Below, in pieces: positions 17,993-28,029 of a stretch of DNA of 64,000 bases. The translations under genes were made by a program, and so were the position numbers. The first letter of the stretch is position 1. Every line of letters starts with the position of its first letter. The stretch covers positions 1 to 64,000 of the forward strand of contig DAIDKP010000013.1 in assembly GCA_027449965.1 (NCBI GenBank), written 5' to 3'. This stretch comes from Acidobacteriaceae bacterium (lineage in GTDB: Bacteria; Acidobacteriota; Terriglobia; Terriglobales; Acidobacteriaceae). Under the pieces are notes generated by a model, which did no database searches, had not been told where the DNA came from, and worked only from the letters and a program-made list of their open reading frames with translations.

Positions 17993-18095
17993 TACATGCA
18001 GCCACTGCGCGTACGCGCGGCGGCGCTCCCGGTGGTCGCGGGTGGGAGTGGTGGGGAGTTGAAAAGCGGATTCCCGGCGGGAATGACAAGCACGG
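17993..18095 (+). repeat. Composite intergenic repeat, copy 4 (A + B)
   Basis: A half (CATGCAGCCACTGCGCG, then GGCGGCGCTCCCGGTGGTCGCG) at 17996-18041; B half ATTCCC-GGC-GGGAAT with GACAAGCA at 18062-18092. Located just upstream of the RNase P RNA gene. Confidence 0.75.
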
Positions 18096-18172
18096 TATTG
18101 AATGACCGAGCTGATGGTCGGCTGGGGGTGGTTGTGGGGATGGAGTGGTGGAGGTGGGTTACACTGGATAGC

Positions 18173-18653
18173 GGCAGGCGGACTATGCGGTCGCTGCCGG
18201 ATGCGTGGGTGACTGCGCAGCCGGGAGAGGAAAGTCCGAACTCCACAGGACAGTGTGCCGGATAACGTCCGGGATGCGCGCTGGAAGGCGTGTAGACGGC
18301 AAGTGCCACAGAAAACAAACCGCCCCGGGAAACGGATGCGCCCTTTTGGGTGCGCCGCTACCCGTCGAGATCAGTATCGGCCTCGGGGTAAGGGTGAAAT
18401 GGTGCGGTAAGAGCGCACCGCTCCGACTGTGAAGCCGGAGGCAGGGTAAACCCCACACGGAGCAAGACCAAATAGGGAGGGACGTGCCGGATGCCTGTGG
18501 AGCCAGGCGGCGCGGCGTATCGGTCCGGTACGCGACAGGCGGTTCCAGCAATTGCCGCAACCTCCGGGTAGGTCGCTGATGAGCGTTTGCAGCAATGCAG
18601 CGCCTAGAGGAATGATCGCACACGACAGAATTCGGCTTATCGGTTCGCCTGCC
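18173..18653 (+). ncRNA. rnpB: RNase P RNA (bacterial type A)
   Basis: Catalytic RNA that matures tRNA 5' ends. The conserved CR-I core AGAGGAAAGTCCGAA is at 18226-18240 and the CR-V core ACAGAATTCGGCTTAT at 18625-18640; between them are the typical GGTAAGAGCGCACCG and GGTAAACCCCAC...GGAGCAAGACC segments. The ends pair: GGCAGGCG at the 5' end with CGCCTGCC at 18646-18653 (P1 helix), which sets the boundaries. About 480 nt is long for the class. A -10-like TACACT at 18160-18165 fits initiation near 18173. Exact termini are inferred from P1 pairing. Confidence 0.95.
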
Positions 18654-18740
18654 AGGGTTTTGAGCCGGAGTTTGAGGGCGCGCGAGGCAATCGCGAGGCG
18701 GTGGCGCGGGCTGCGGCGTCTCGGCTATCATCAGACGGTT

Positions 18741-20318
18741 ATGACGACCGTGAATGCTCACCTGACTGCTACGCCGTTTGTGAATGAACCGTTTACCGAC
18801 TTTGCCGATCCGCGACAGGCGGAGGCGATGCGCGAGGCGCTGGCGCGCGTGGGTGAGCAACTGGGCCGGGAGTATGACCTGGTGATGGGTGGGGAGCGAG
18901 TGCGGACGGCGGGCAAGATTCGCTCGATGAACCCGGCGCGCCCGGAGCAGGTGGTGGGTGTGCACCAGAAGGCGGGCGCCGAGCATGTGGAGCAGGCGAT
19001 GGCGGCGGCGCTGAAGGCGTTTGAAGGCTGGAGCCGGACAACAGTTGAGGAGCGCGCTGCGGTGCTGTTTCGTGCAGCGGAGCGGATTCGCAGCCGGAAG
19101 CATGAGTTTTCCGCGTGGCTGGTGTATGAGGTGGGCAAGAACTGGGCCGAGGCAGACGCGGATACGGCGGAGACGATCGACTTTCTGGAGTTTTATGGAC
19201 GCGAGGCGCTGCGTCTGGATCAGGCGACGACGCCGATTCAGTTGCCGGGCGAGCGGAATCTGCTGCGGTATATTCCGCTGGGCGTGGGTGCGGTGATTCC
19301 GCCGTGGAATTTTCCGTTTGCGATTATGGCGGGGATGACGGCGGCGGCGGTGGTGACGGGCAATACGGTAATTCTGAAGCCGTCGAGTGACTCGCCGACG
19401 ATTGCGGCGCTGTATGTGACGGTGCTGGAGGAAGCCGGATTGCCGGCGGGAGTGGTGAACTTCTGCCCGGGTTCGGGAGCGACGTTCGGGAATGCGATTG
19501 TGGAGCACGCGAAGACGCGCTTCATTGCGTTTACCGGATCGCGGTCGGTGGGTCTGGAGATTCACGAGCGTGCGGCGCGGACGCAGACGGGGCAGATCTG
19601 GATCAAGCGGACGGTGCTGGAGATGGGCGGGAAGGATTCGATTCTGGTGTGCGCGGATGCGGATCTGGATGCGGCGGCGGATGGGATTGTGGCGTCGGCG
19701 TTTGGATTCAGCGGGCAGAAGTGCTCGGCGTGCTCGAGGGCGATCCTGGAAGCGCCGGTGTATGAGGCGATGGTGGAGAAGATTCGCGAGCGGGTGGCGC
19801 GGCTGACGGTGGGCGATCCGGCGAAGAACTACAACCTGGGCCCGGTGGTGAATCAGGCGGCGATGGAGAGCATTCTGGGCTATATGGAGATTGGCAGGAG
19901 GGAAGGGCGGCTGATTGCCGGCGGCAAGGCAGTGACGACGCCGGAGGGTGGATATTATCTGGAGCCGACGGTCTTTGCTGACGTTGCGCCGGATGCGGTG
20001 CTGGCGCAGGAGGAGATCTTTGGCCCGGTGCTGGCGCTGATTCACGTGGAGAGCTTTGAGGAAGGGTTGGCGGTGGCCAACAATACGGAATATGGTTTGA
20101 CGGGAGCGATCTACTCGGCGAGCCGGGAACGACTGGAGCGCGCAAGCCAGGAGTTTCATGTGGGGAATCTGTATCTGAACCGGAAGTGTACGGGAGCGAT
20201 GGTGGGCGCGCATCCGTTTGGCGGATTCAATATGAGCGGGACGGACTCGAAGGCGGGCGGTCCGGATTATCTGCTGCTGTTTACACAGGCAAAGTCGATT
20301 GCCGAGCGGTTGCAGTAG
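18741..20318 (+). CDS. rocA: 1-pyrroline-5-carboxylate dehydrogenase
   Basis: 525 residues. Aldehyde dehydrogenase that oxidises glutamate semialdehyde (from proline or arginine breakdown) to glutamate. Landmarks: 'VIPPWNFPFAIMAGM' (residues about 190), the catalytic glutamate in 'LEMGGKDS' (about 295), the nucleophilic cysteine in 'SGQKCSACSR' (about 330), and 'EEIFGPVL'. Length and the long N-terminal arm ('NEPFTDF') match the RocA/PutA P5C dehydrogenase group. The ATG at 18741 has no Shine-Dalgarno site; TATCAT lies 9 nt upstream. In-frame codons further upstream fall inside rnpB and are not used. The product links to the glutamate dehydrogenase gene at 50503. Confidence 0.92.
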   Translation: MTTVNAHLTATPFVNEPFTDFADPRQAEAMREALARVGEQLGREYDLVMGGERVRTAGKIRSMNPARPEQVVGVHQKAGAEHVEQAMAAALKAFEGWSRTTVEERAAVLFRAAERIRSRKHEFSAWLVYEVGKNWAEADADTAETIDFLEFYGREALRLDQATTPIQLPGERNLLRYIPLGVGAVIPPWNFPFAIMAGMTAAAVVTGNTVILKPSSDSPTIAALYVTVLEEAGLPAGVVNFCPGSGATFGNAIVEHAKTRFIAFTGSRSVGLEIHERAARTQTGQIWIKRTVLEMGGKDSILVCADADLDAAADGIVASAFGFSGQKCSACSRAILEAPVYEAMVEKIRERVARLTVGDPAKNYNLGPVVNQAAMESILGYMEIGRREGRLIAGGKAVTTPEGGYYLEPTVFADVAPDAVLAQEEIFGPVLALIHVESFEEGLAVANNTEYGLTGAIYSASRERLERASQEFHVGNLYLNRKCTGAMVGAHPFGGFNMSGTDSKAGGPDYLLLFTQAKSIAERLQ

Positions 20319-20398
20319 ACGGGGCGTAAGGCGTGTCAACGCAGGATCGTAGCAGACGCGGCGCGGGTTGCGTGCCGGGCCAGAGAAAACAGTCTGAT

Positions 20399-20740
20399 TC
20401 AGGCGCGTGCGCGGATGTCGTGTTCGACCGGCGATTGGAGCACGGTGTAGCGGCGCTCGATGTAGACGACGCTGAGCGCGATGCCGACGATGAACAGACC
20501 CAACGCGCCATACTCGACATCCCTGAGTGCATGGTCTTCTTCGGTGGTCTGGAAGACGGTGACGCCGTGAATGTCGCGCGGAACGATGCGCATGGTGGAC
20601 GGATCGGGGACGCGCGGAAGCGTGTCTGCGTAGTTGGTGGTGATGATCGCACTCACGACCAATCCGAAGACGCCTGGGATCAGAAAAAGCAACGCAAAAA
20701 ACTGAAGCAAAGGCAAGTTACGCCGAGTGGTGGACTGCAT
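20399..20740 (-). CDS. Small two-helix membrane protein, unknown
   Basis: 113 residues. Two hydrophobic helices, residues about 12-34 ('FFALLFLIPGVFGLVVSAI') and 78-95 ('GALGLFIVGIALSVVYI'), frame a 40-residue soluble loop. GGAG lies 8 nt before the ATG. No family recognised; there is no operon partner. Confidence 0.65.
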   Translation of the reverse strand: MQSTTRRNLPLLQFFALLFLIPGVFGLVVSAIITTNYADTLPRVPDPSTMRIVPRDIHGVTVFQTTEEDHALRDVEYGALGLFIVGIALSVVYIERRYTVLQSPVEHDIRARA

Positions 20741-21065
20741 ATTTTCGACTCCAGCCTGACCTGGTACGTGGCGCGCTCCGTTGGAACAAGAAGCGTATGG
20801 GAAAACGTAGCGTGCTCAAGGGCAGGGAACGGATTCTTTGCGGGATAACGTGAGAAAACCTGGATTTTCCGCTTGGGGGTGCGGCGTATCCCTGCAATTG
20901 CTATTTGACTTTGCCGGGATTGAATAAGTCAAGCTATTTCAGGGGAATTTATGCGAATCAAGGTAACTTAATAAGTGGTTACTTTAGGTAATTACCGCAG
21001 TGGTTCTGGACGGGCGGTATCGCAGGTAGTTATCTGTTGAGTTATGGAAAAAGCTATCAAGCGAG
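20741..21065. other. 325-bp gene-free, A+T-rich stretch with inverted repeats
   Basis: Visibly richer in A+T than its surroundings. It holds TTGACTT ... AAGTCAA (arms about 15 nt apart, near 20905-20933), GTAAC ... GTTAC (20963-20982) and the perfect palindrome GGTAATTACC (20987-20996). A degenerate B repeat lies at 20826-20850. It separates two minus-strand genes; no coding region or known RNA recognised. Confidence 0.6.
20826..20850 (+). repeat. Degenerate element B copy
   Basis: GGAACGGATTCTTTGCGGGATAACG resembles the B core but both stem arms are eroded. Confidence 0.35.
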
Positions 21066-21602
21066 TTATTCGGGTTCGCGTTGTGGGGCGTTGGTGACGC
21101 GGCTGGCTTCAAAGCTGGCAATGGTCCAGTGGCCGTCGGGAGCGTGAACGTAGACGTGTGTGTAGCGATATCGACCGTTGAGTGAGACGTGATCGCTGGT
21201 GCCATGAAGCTCGGCGACGGAGGTGACGACGGCGGTCTGACGGAAGATACGCACCTTCTGGTCAGAGAGTGTGAGCTGGGTGATGTGAAGCGATCCGGAG
21301 CGAAGGGCTGTGAGGGTGTCGTCGCGTGTTTGGAGCGCGCCATTTGCATTGATGCCGACGTAGTCCGGGTTGAGCAGAGAACTGAGGGCGGCGACGTCCT
21401 GACGGAGAAGTGCGGCGCGCCACTGCTGCTCCAGCGCGAGGACGGCGTGACGAAGATGATGGCGCTGGGCGCGCGGCATGGGCTGCGCGGCGAAGAGCAC
21501 AGGCATGGACATTGCAGGCATGGACAAGCTGGCAAGCAGCATGAGACGGAGACTGCCTGCAATGATTGCGCGGAGCGATGAGCCGAAAGCCGTGCGACGC
21601 AT
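21066..21602 (-). CDS. Secreted SnoaL/DUF4440-like (NTF2-fold) protein
   Basis: 178 residues. An N-terminal hydrophobic segment (residues 12-40) looks like a signal peptide with cleavage near 'VLFAAQ'. The mature part matches the DUF4440 / NTF2-like fold: 'LEQQWRAALLRQDVAAL' helix, 'LNPDYVGINANG', 'VTSVAELHG', and a closing 'YTHVYVHAPDGHWTIASFEAS'. These cone-shaped domains bind small molecules or act as enzymes; the role here is unknown. No Shine-Dalgarno site was found, so the start is uncertain (residue 21 Met is an alternative). Confidence 0.7.
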   Translation of the reverse strand: MRRTAFGSSLRAIIAGSLRLMLLASLSMPAMSMPVLFAAQPMPRAQRHHLRHAVLALEQQWRAALLRQDVAALSSLLNPDYVGINANGALQTRDDTLTALRSGSLHITQLTLSDQKVRIFRQTAVVTSVAELHGTSDHVSLNGRYRYTHVYVHAPDGHWTIASFEASRVTNAPQREPE

Positions 21603-21653
21603 GGTACCGAGAATGCTAGAGCATTTTCCGGAATACTGTAAAACTTCCGGCTA

Positions 21654-21687
21654 AGGTGAAAGCGGATTCTCTTGGGGAAAATCCGCA
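21654..21687 (+). repeat. Diverged element B copy
   Basis: AAAGCGGATTCTCTTGGGGAAAATCCGC. The left flank GCGGATT now pairs with AATCCGC, so this copy forms a different, longer hairpin than the consensus. Confidence 0.5.
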
Positions 21688-21792
21688 CGGCAAGGGTGGC
21701 TCCGGTCTGCACCAAATCAGGAAAATGCTGGTATGTCGAGACGATGCAGGTAAAGGACAAAGTCCTGCAATGCCTTTTTCCACAGATTTGCA

Positions 21793-21798
21793 TATACT
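21793..21798 (+). promoter_or_regulatory. -10 element 6 nt before the GT2 start
   Basis: TATACT (5 of 6 to TATAAT), then GGAACA, then ATG. Transcription would begin at or next to the start codon. Confidence 0.55.
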
Positions 21799-21804
21799 GG
21801 AACA

Positions 21805-22794
21805 ATGCCGAAGTATTCCATCGTCGTCCCTTTCCACAACGAAGAAGAAAACATCACGCAGATGTACGCCCGCCTGAAGTCCGTCATGGAGCATGTTGGC
21901 GACCCTTTTGAGCTGGTGCTCGTGGATGACGGTTCGAGCGACCGGAGCTACAAGCTGCTTGCCGAGATAGCTGCCGTGGATAGCCGCGTGCTCGTCGTGA
22001 AACTGCGACGCAACTTCGGCCAGACCTCGGCGCTTGCTGCCGGTTTTGACAATGCTTCCGGCGACTTCATTCTTGCCATGGACGGCGACCTCCAGCATGA
22101 CCCGGCCGAGATTCCCAACTTCCTCTCCAAGCTGGAAGAGGGTTATGACGTCGTTTCCGGCTGGCGCAAGGAGCGCATCGACAACTTTGTCATGCGTCGC
22201 ATCCCTTCGCGCTGTGCCAACTGGCTCATGGCCAAGCTCTCTGGCGTCGATATCCACGACTTCGGAACCACCTTCAAGGCCTATCGCCGCGAGGTTATCC
22301 ACAACATCCCGCTCTACGGCGAGATGCACCGGTTCATCCCCGCGCTTGCCGCATGGTACGGCGCCAGCATCTGCGAGATTCCCATCAAGAATGTCCACCG
22401 CGAGCGAGGCAAAAGCCACTACGGCATTGGGCGCACCTTCCGCGTCTTCTTTGATCTGCTCACCATCCGCTTTCTGCTCAAATACATGAGCCGCCCACTG
22501 CACTTCTTCGGGCCGGTGGGCGCGCTGGGCATTCTGGCCGGTGGCTTCACCTCGATCGCGCTCCTGGTGCTCAAGCTGCTTAACTGGCATGAGAGCGTCA
22601 TGGACCAGCACGGTCCGCTCTTCGTCATCGCCGGCGTGCTCATCCTCGCCGGCATACAGATGCTGGCCATCGGGCTGCTGGGCGAACTTCAGGTTCGCCA
22701 CTACTACACCGGTTCCCAGCGCACCCCCTACGCCATCGACCGCATCCTGCGCTTGCGAAGCCCGGGCGAACCCAGCCTGCTCTCCGGCAACTAG
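21805..22794 (+). CDS. GT2 family glycosyltransferase (polyprenyl-phosphate type)
   Basis: 329 residues. Transfers a sugar from a nucleotide donor to a lipid carrier at the inner membrane. The cytosolic catalytic domain (residues 1-210) shows 'VVPFHNEEENI', 'LVLVDDGSSDRS', 'MDGDLQHDP' (DxD) and 'RERGKSHYGIGR'. Two C-terminal membrane helices (about 235-260 and 272-295) follow, as in ArnC/DPM1-like enzymes. The donor sugar is not readable from sequence. A hairpin follows the stop (22871-22898). It stands alone, so its pathway is unknown. Confidence 0.9.
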   Translation: MPKYSIVVPFHNEEENITQMYARLKSVMEHVGDPFELVLVDDGSSDRSYKLLAEIAAVDSRVLVVKLRRNFGQTSALAAGFDNASGDFILAMDGDLQHDPAEIPNFLSKLEEGYDVVSGWRKERIDNFVMRRIPSRCANWLMAKLSGVDIHDFGTTFKAYRREVIHNIPLYGEMHRFIPALAAWYGASICEIPIKNVHRERGKSHYGIGRTFRVFFDLLTIRFLLKYMSRPLHFFGPVGALGILAGGFTSIALLVLKLLNWHESVMDQHGPLFVIAGVLILAGIQMLAIGLLGELQVRHYYTGSQRTPYAIDRILRLRSPGEPSLLSGN

Positions 22795-22870
22795 CCCGGC
22801 AAACTGGCGCGCCAGGACAGGTCGTCGAACCGGCAGACAAAAAGGCGACTCAACAGACCCTCCCTCCGCA

Positions 22871-22898
22871 ACGGCTCTCACACGATTGTGAGAGTCGT
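22871..22898 (+). terminator. Hairpin after the GT2 gene
   Basis: ACGGCTCTCACA-CGAT-TGTGAGAGTCGT: a 12-bp stem with one G-T wobble and a 4-nt loop, followed by a short T-rich stretch (TGCCATTTT). Confidence 0.65.
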
Positions 22899-23012
22899 TG
22901 CCATTTTGGGCTGCCATCGGAATATGCGCTCAAACCGTTTATGGCCTGATCTCGCTCTCACTCTCCCGCGTGCCTGACCCTGCTTGCACCATTTCGCTCG
23001 CACGCAGGCAAA

Positions 23013-23042
23013 GGAAGAGGCTGCCCGCAGGCAGCCTCTTCC
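23013..23042 (-). terminator. Terminator of the radical SAM gene
   Basis: Perfect 12-bp stem GGAAGAGGCTGC / GCAGCCTCTTCC with a 6-nt loop, 30 bp beyond the stop codon of the minus-strand gene; read on the minus strand it is followed by TTTGCC. Confidence 0.8.
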
Positions 23043-23071
23043 TTCATGCACCAGCGCTGGCGCAGCGCAGA

Positions 23072-25165
<2,094 letters not shown>

Positions 25166-25398
25166 GGCCGCGTATCTCTCCTCGCGTCGGGGGTTGTTTG
25201 CTCAGGCAATTCCTGGAAGATCGAACCGGGAATTCCGATTCCAAAAGCTCAGATGTTCATTCCATCGAAAATGATTCTGATGCTCCATGTTCAAGACTAC
25301 AGGGATCATGAGAAGAATCCAAAATCGCAACAGCAAACGGTCGTTCCAGCCGCTGAACGGCGCATTCTCCACGGGGAACGGCGCATGGCGCGCTCGCT

Positions 25399-26379
25399 TC
25401 AGTTCGCCGGCGGAGCCGTCCGCGAGACCTGGTTGATAATGTCCTGCACCAGCACAATCTGCACATGAATATGCCGCGCAATATCCGGCAGAAACTCCGT
25501 AATGTAGTTGTCGATCGGTGCCGTTGCCAACCCGACAAAGTACTCCGAAAGTGCCGCCGTCAGGTGCGTCTGCTGCCCGGGAACATACAGGTTTCCAATC
25601 GCAATATCCACGCCGCTCCCCACCAGATTTGCATAGTTCAGCATCCCCTGCCCGTTGTCGCCCAGCGTCCAGAAGATCTGCATCGTCGCATGAACAAAGC
25701 GCCGCTTCAGGCTCGCCCCCGGCATCCGATGGTAGTGCGGGTCCTGATGGGCGATGGACGGAATCAGAAACACGTTGAAAAACTCGCTCGTAATGTCCTG
25801 CGAATAGCTCACGCCCACATTCCGTTCAAAGCCGGGCATCCCCGGCCCATACGGCGAGTGCGCATTGAACCCAACATAGAATCCTGACTGCGCCAGAATC
25901 GTCAGCGCGTTAAATGGATCGATGATATTTCGCGCTGCCAGGTGGAGCTTCTCGCGCGGCGTCAGCGGCTTGACCTGCGGCCCATCCATGAACCGCTTGT
26001 ACCAGTCAATCGCCTCCGTCTTCAGTGGACACGGCTTCACCTCGCAGTGCGGCTCGGCCTTGGTGGTCGCAGCTTTTGTCGGCGTGGTCGCAGTTTTGGA
26101 CGTCGTTGCAGCCGTTGTCTGCGCGGGCGTCGCCGATGTCTGTCCGGGCGCAGCCGTTGAACTTGCCGCCTGCCCGGCCCAAAGCAAAGTCTCGGACGGT
26201 TCCGGCGCATCCGGCAGCTCCGGCGCCACACTCCCGCCGCCGCCCGCATCCGCGCAACTGGCCGTCTCCGCCGCCGTAGCGGCTCCACAATCCGCCACAC
26301 TGCTGGCGCGCAGCCAGCCCACATGCAGCAGCACGACAACCAGCACCAGCCAGCGGCCACCACCGCGCCACTTGCCCAC
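25399..26379 (-). CDS. Secreted protein of unknown function with Ala/Thr-rich linker
   Basis: 326 residues. A signal-like hydrophobic segment is at residues 8-25. Residues 30-110 are low-complexity Ala/Thr/Ser/Pro with no fold expected. The globular part (130-326) has a dense set of conserved-looking motifs ('LTPREKLHLAARN', 'SQDITSEFFNVFLIPS', 'HQDPHYHRMPG') and several amphipathic helices. The His/Asp-rich 'IAHQDPHYHRM' could bind metal, though this is speculative. The start codon is GTG. Not assigned to a named family. Confidence 0.7.
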   Translation of the reverse strand: MGKWRGGGRWLVLVVVLLHVGWLRASSVADCGAATAAETASCADAGGGGSVAPELPDAPEPSETLLWAGQAASSTAAPGQTSATPAQTTAATTSKTATTPTKAATTKAEPHCEVKPCPLKTEAIDWYKRFMDGPQVKPLTPREKLHLAARNIIDPFNALTILAQSGFYVGFNAHSPYGPGMPGFERNVGVSYSQDITSEFFNVFLIPSIAHQDPHYHRMPGASLKRRFVHATMQIFWTLGDNGQGMLNYANLVGSGVDIAIGNLYVPGQQTHLTAALSEYFVGLATAPIDNYITEFLPDIARHIHVQIVLVQDIINQVSRTAPPAN

Positions 26380-26647
26380 ACCCCACAGCCCACACTCTGC
26401 GGTACGAATCAGTTTCCACTCCTCTCATCACGCTCCGCCGCATCGCGCTTTCGCCATCCGGAGCAACGCTGAAAAAGCCAGGGAGTATCCCACAAACCAG
26501 AGGCAATTCAAGTCCCGCAGTACTTCCATTGTGCACGATCTGGAGCCGCGCCGCAGCAACGCTCGCATTGACGTTTCATGCTCACCGCAGCCAAAAGTCG
26601 CCCCCAGACCATTGCCCGCGCACCCCCTCCAAACGCAAACTCAAAGC

Positions 26648-27466
26648 ATGGAGCAACTCTACGCTGGAATCTCAAAACCCGCTCATCGCTGGAGAACGCT
26701 GACGAAAGCCTTTGCGCCGCCTTTGGCTCGCGTCACGCGCCGCGCCGATTCTCGCAGCCTGCTCCCCGCTTTGCTGGCTACAGCGCTGCTCACGCTTCTC
26801 AGCGCCTGCTCCCATCGCCATCCAGCGCCGCCGCCAGCCACAGCGCCAGCGCTCACAGAATCCGCTCCGCCCTCCGGCAGCGTCTCAGAAGCCGATCGCC
26901 GCTTCGCCGCCGACCACGCGCCCATCGAAACGCTCCACGGCATGGCAAGCTGGTATGGGCCGCAGTACAACCATCATCGCGCCGCCAACGGGCAGGTCTA
27001 CGACCAGAACGCCGTCACAGCCGCCCATCGCACCCTGCCGCTCAACACCCTCGTCCGCGTCACCAACGAAAAAACCGGCCAGTCGGCCCTCCTGTACATC
27101 ACCGACCGCGGCCCATTCGTCCCCGGACGCATCCTTGATCTCTCTCGCGCCGCCGCTCGAAAAACCGGCGTCTATCTTGCCGGCGTCGCCCCCGTCCGCA
27201 TCGATGTGCTCCGCGCTCCGGAGTCGCTCACCGAGGGTGGCCGCTGGGCCGTCCAGATCGGAGCTTTCGCTCACACCGGCAAAGCCCTGCGCCTCAAGCG
27301 CAATCTTCTCCACCGCTACCCCGACGCGCAGGTCATCGACTTCGCCGGACCCACCGGCCACTGGGTGCGCATCCGTCCCGCAGGCGAAGGCCGCCAGGCA
27401 GCCGAGTCCATCCTGCGCCACACCCATCCCGCCGAAGGCAACGCCTACCTCGTCCGCCTCAACTGA
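26648..27466 (+). CDS. rlpA: RlpA-like septal ring lytic transglycosylase (lipoprotein)
   Basis: 272 residues. Cleaves stem-peptide-free glycan strands at the septum. A lipobox 'LLTLLSAC' (Cys about residue 56) follows an unusually long basic N-terminus. The double-psi beta-barrel is at residues about 95-190 ('MASWYGPQYNHHRAANGQVY', 'ITDRGPFVPGRILDLS'), with the conserved His and Asp. A SPOR domain closes the protein (residues 200-272, 'WAVQIGAFAHTGKAL'), which binds denuded septal glycan. No Shine-Dalgarno site was found for the ATG at 26648, and a start nearer the lipobox is possible. It converges with crcB 16 bp later. Confidence 0.85.
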   Translation: MEQLYAGISKPAHRWRTLTKAFAPPLARVTRRADSRSLLPALLATALLTLLSACSHRHPAPPPATAPALTESAPPSGSVSEADRRFAADHAPIETLHGMASWYGPQYNHHRAANGQVYDQNAVTAAHRTLPLNTLVRVTNEKTGQSALLYITDRGPFVPGRILDLSRAAARKTGVYLAGVAPVRIDVLRAPESLTEGGRWAVQIGAFAHTGKALRLKRNLLHRYPDAQVIDFAGPTGHWVRIRPAGEGRQAAESILRHTHPAEGNAYLVRLN

Positions 27467-27482
27467 AGACCGGCACGGCCCA

Positions 27483-27905
27483 TCAGCTCGTCAGTTCTTC
27501 TTCCGCCGTCTGCGCCACCGCCACCTGCTCCACCGGCTGCAACGCCGCGTAGTGACCCGCCGCCACCGCCGCAAGCCCCAGCGTCGAAGACAGCACCACA
27601 TACGCCAGCGCGCGGCCCCAGTGTCCGGAGCGCAGCAGGTCAAATGTCTGCAGGCTGAACGACGAGAACGTCGTAAACCCGCCGCACACGCCCACCATCA
27701 CAAACAGCCGCAGATTGTCCGAGGCCGGATGCCGTCCGCCGTGCAGCGTATACGTGCCAAAGAAACCGATCACAAACGACCCGAGCACGTTGATGATGAG
27801 CGTTCCAGTCGGAAATCCACCGCTGACCGGAACCGTCCACAGACCCACCAGATAACGCAGTAGCCCGCCGATAGCACTGCCAATCAAAACCCATAAATAC
27901 GCCAT
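27483..27905 (-). CDS. crcB: Fluoride ion exporter CrcB/Fluc
   Basis: 140 residues, four membrane helices. Dual-topology channel that expels fluoride. The family signature 'GGFTTFSSFSLQTFDL' (residues 72-87) and 'INVLGSFVIGF' are present. A single crcB gene implies a homodimer of opposite orientations. GGGAG precedes ATG 27905. No fluoride riboswitch was recognised in the 124-bp gap to the divergent protease gene. Confidence 0.93.
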   Translation of the reverse strand: MAYLWVLIGSAIGGLLRYLVGLWTVPVSGGFPTGTLIINVLGSFVIGFFGTYTLHGGRHPASDNLRLFVMVGVCGGFTTFSSFSLQTFDLLRSGHWGRALAYVVLSSTLGLAAVAAGHYAALQPVEQVAVAQTAEEELTS

Positions 27906-28029
27906 GATCTCCCTCACGGTGATTCCATTGGATTGTGGCAGAAGTCATCAGCCCATCAAGCCTTTCACACGGCTCGCTCTGGCGGTTTCGGGAGACTTCA
28001 TTCCCGTTGACGATATCCTAACATCTGCG

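Noticed and set aside
18552..18740. N-terminal extension of P5C dehydrogenase
   Set aside because: Would translate the 3' part of RNase P RNA; the family alignment begins after ATG 18741.
18183..20339. 718-residue minus-strand open frame
   Set aside because: Covers the antisense of rnpB and P5C dehydrogenase, Arg-rich, no recognisable domain.
27906..28029. Fluoride riboswitch upstream of crcB
   Set aside because: The conserved riboswitch core was not seen in the 124-bp gap, and crcB has a normal ribosome site.
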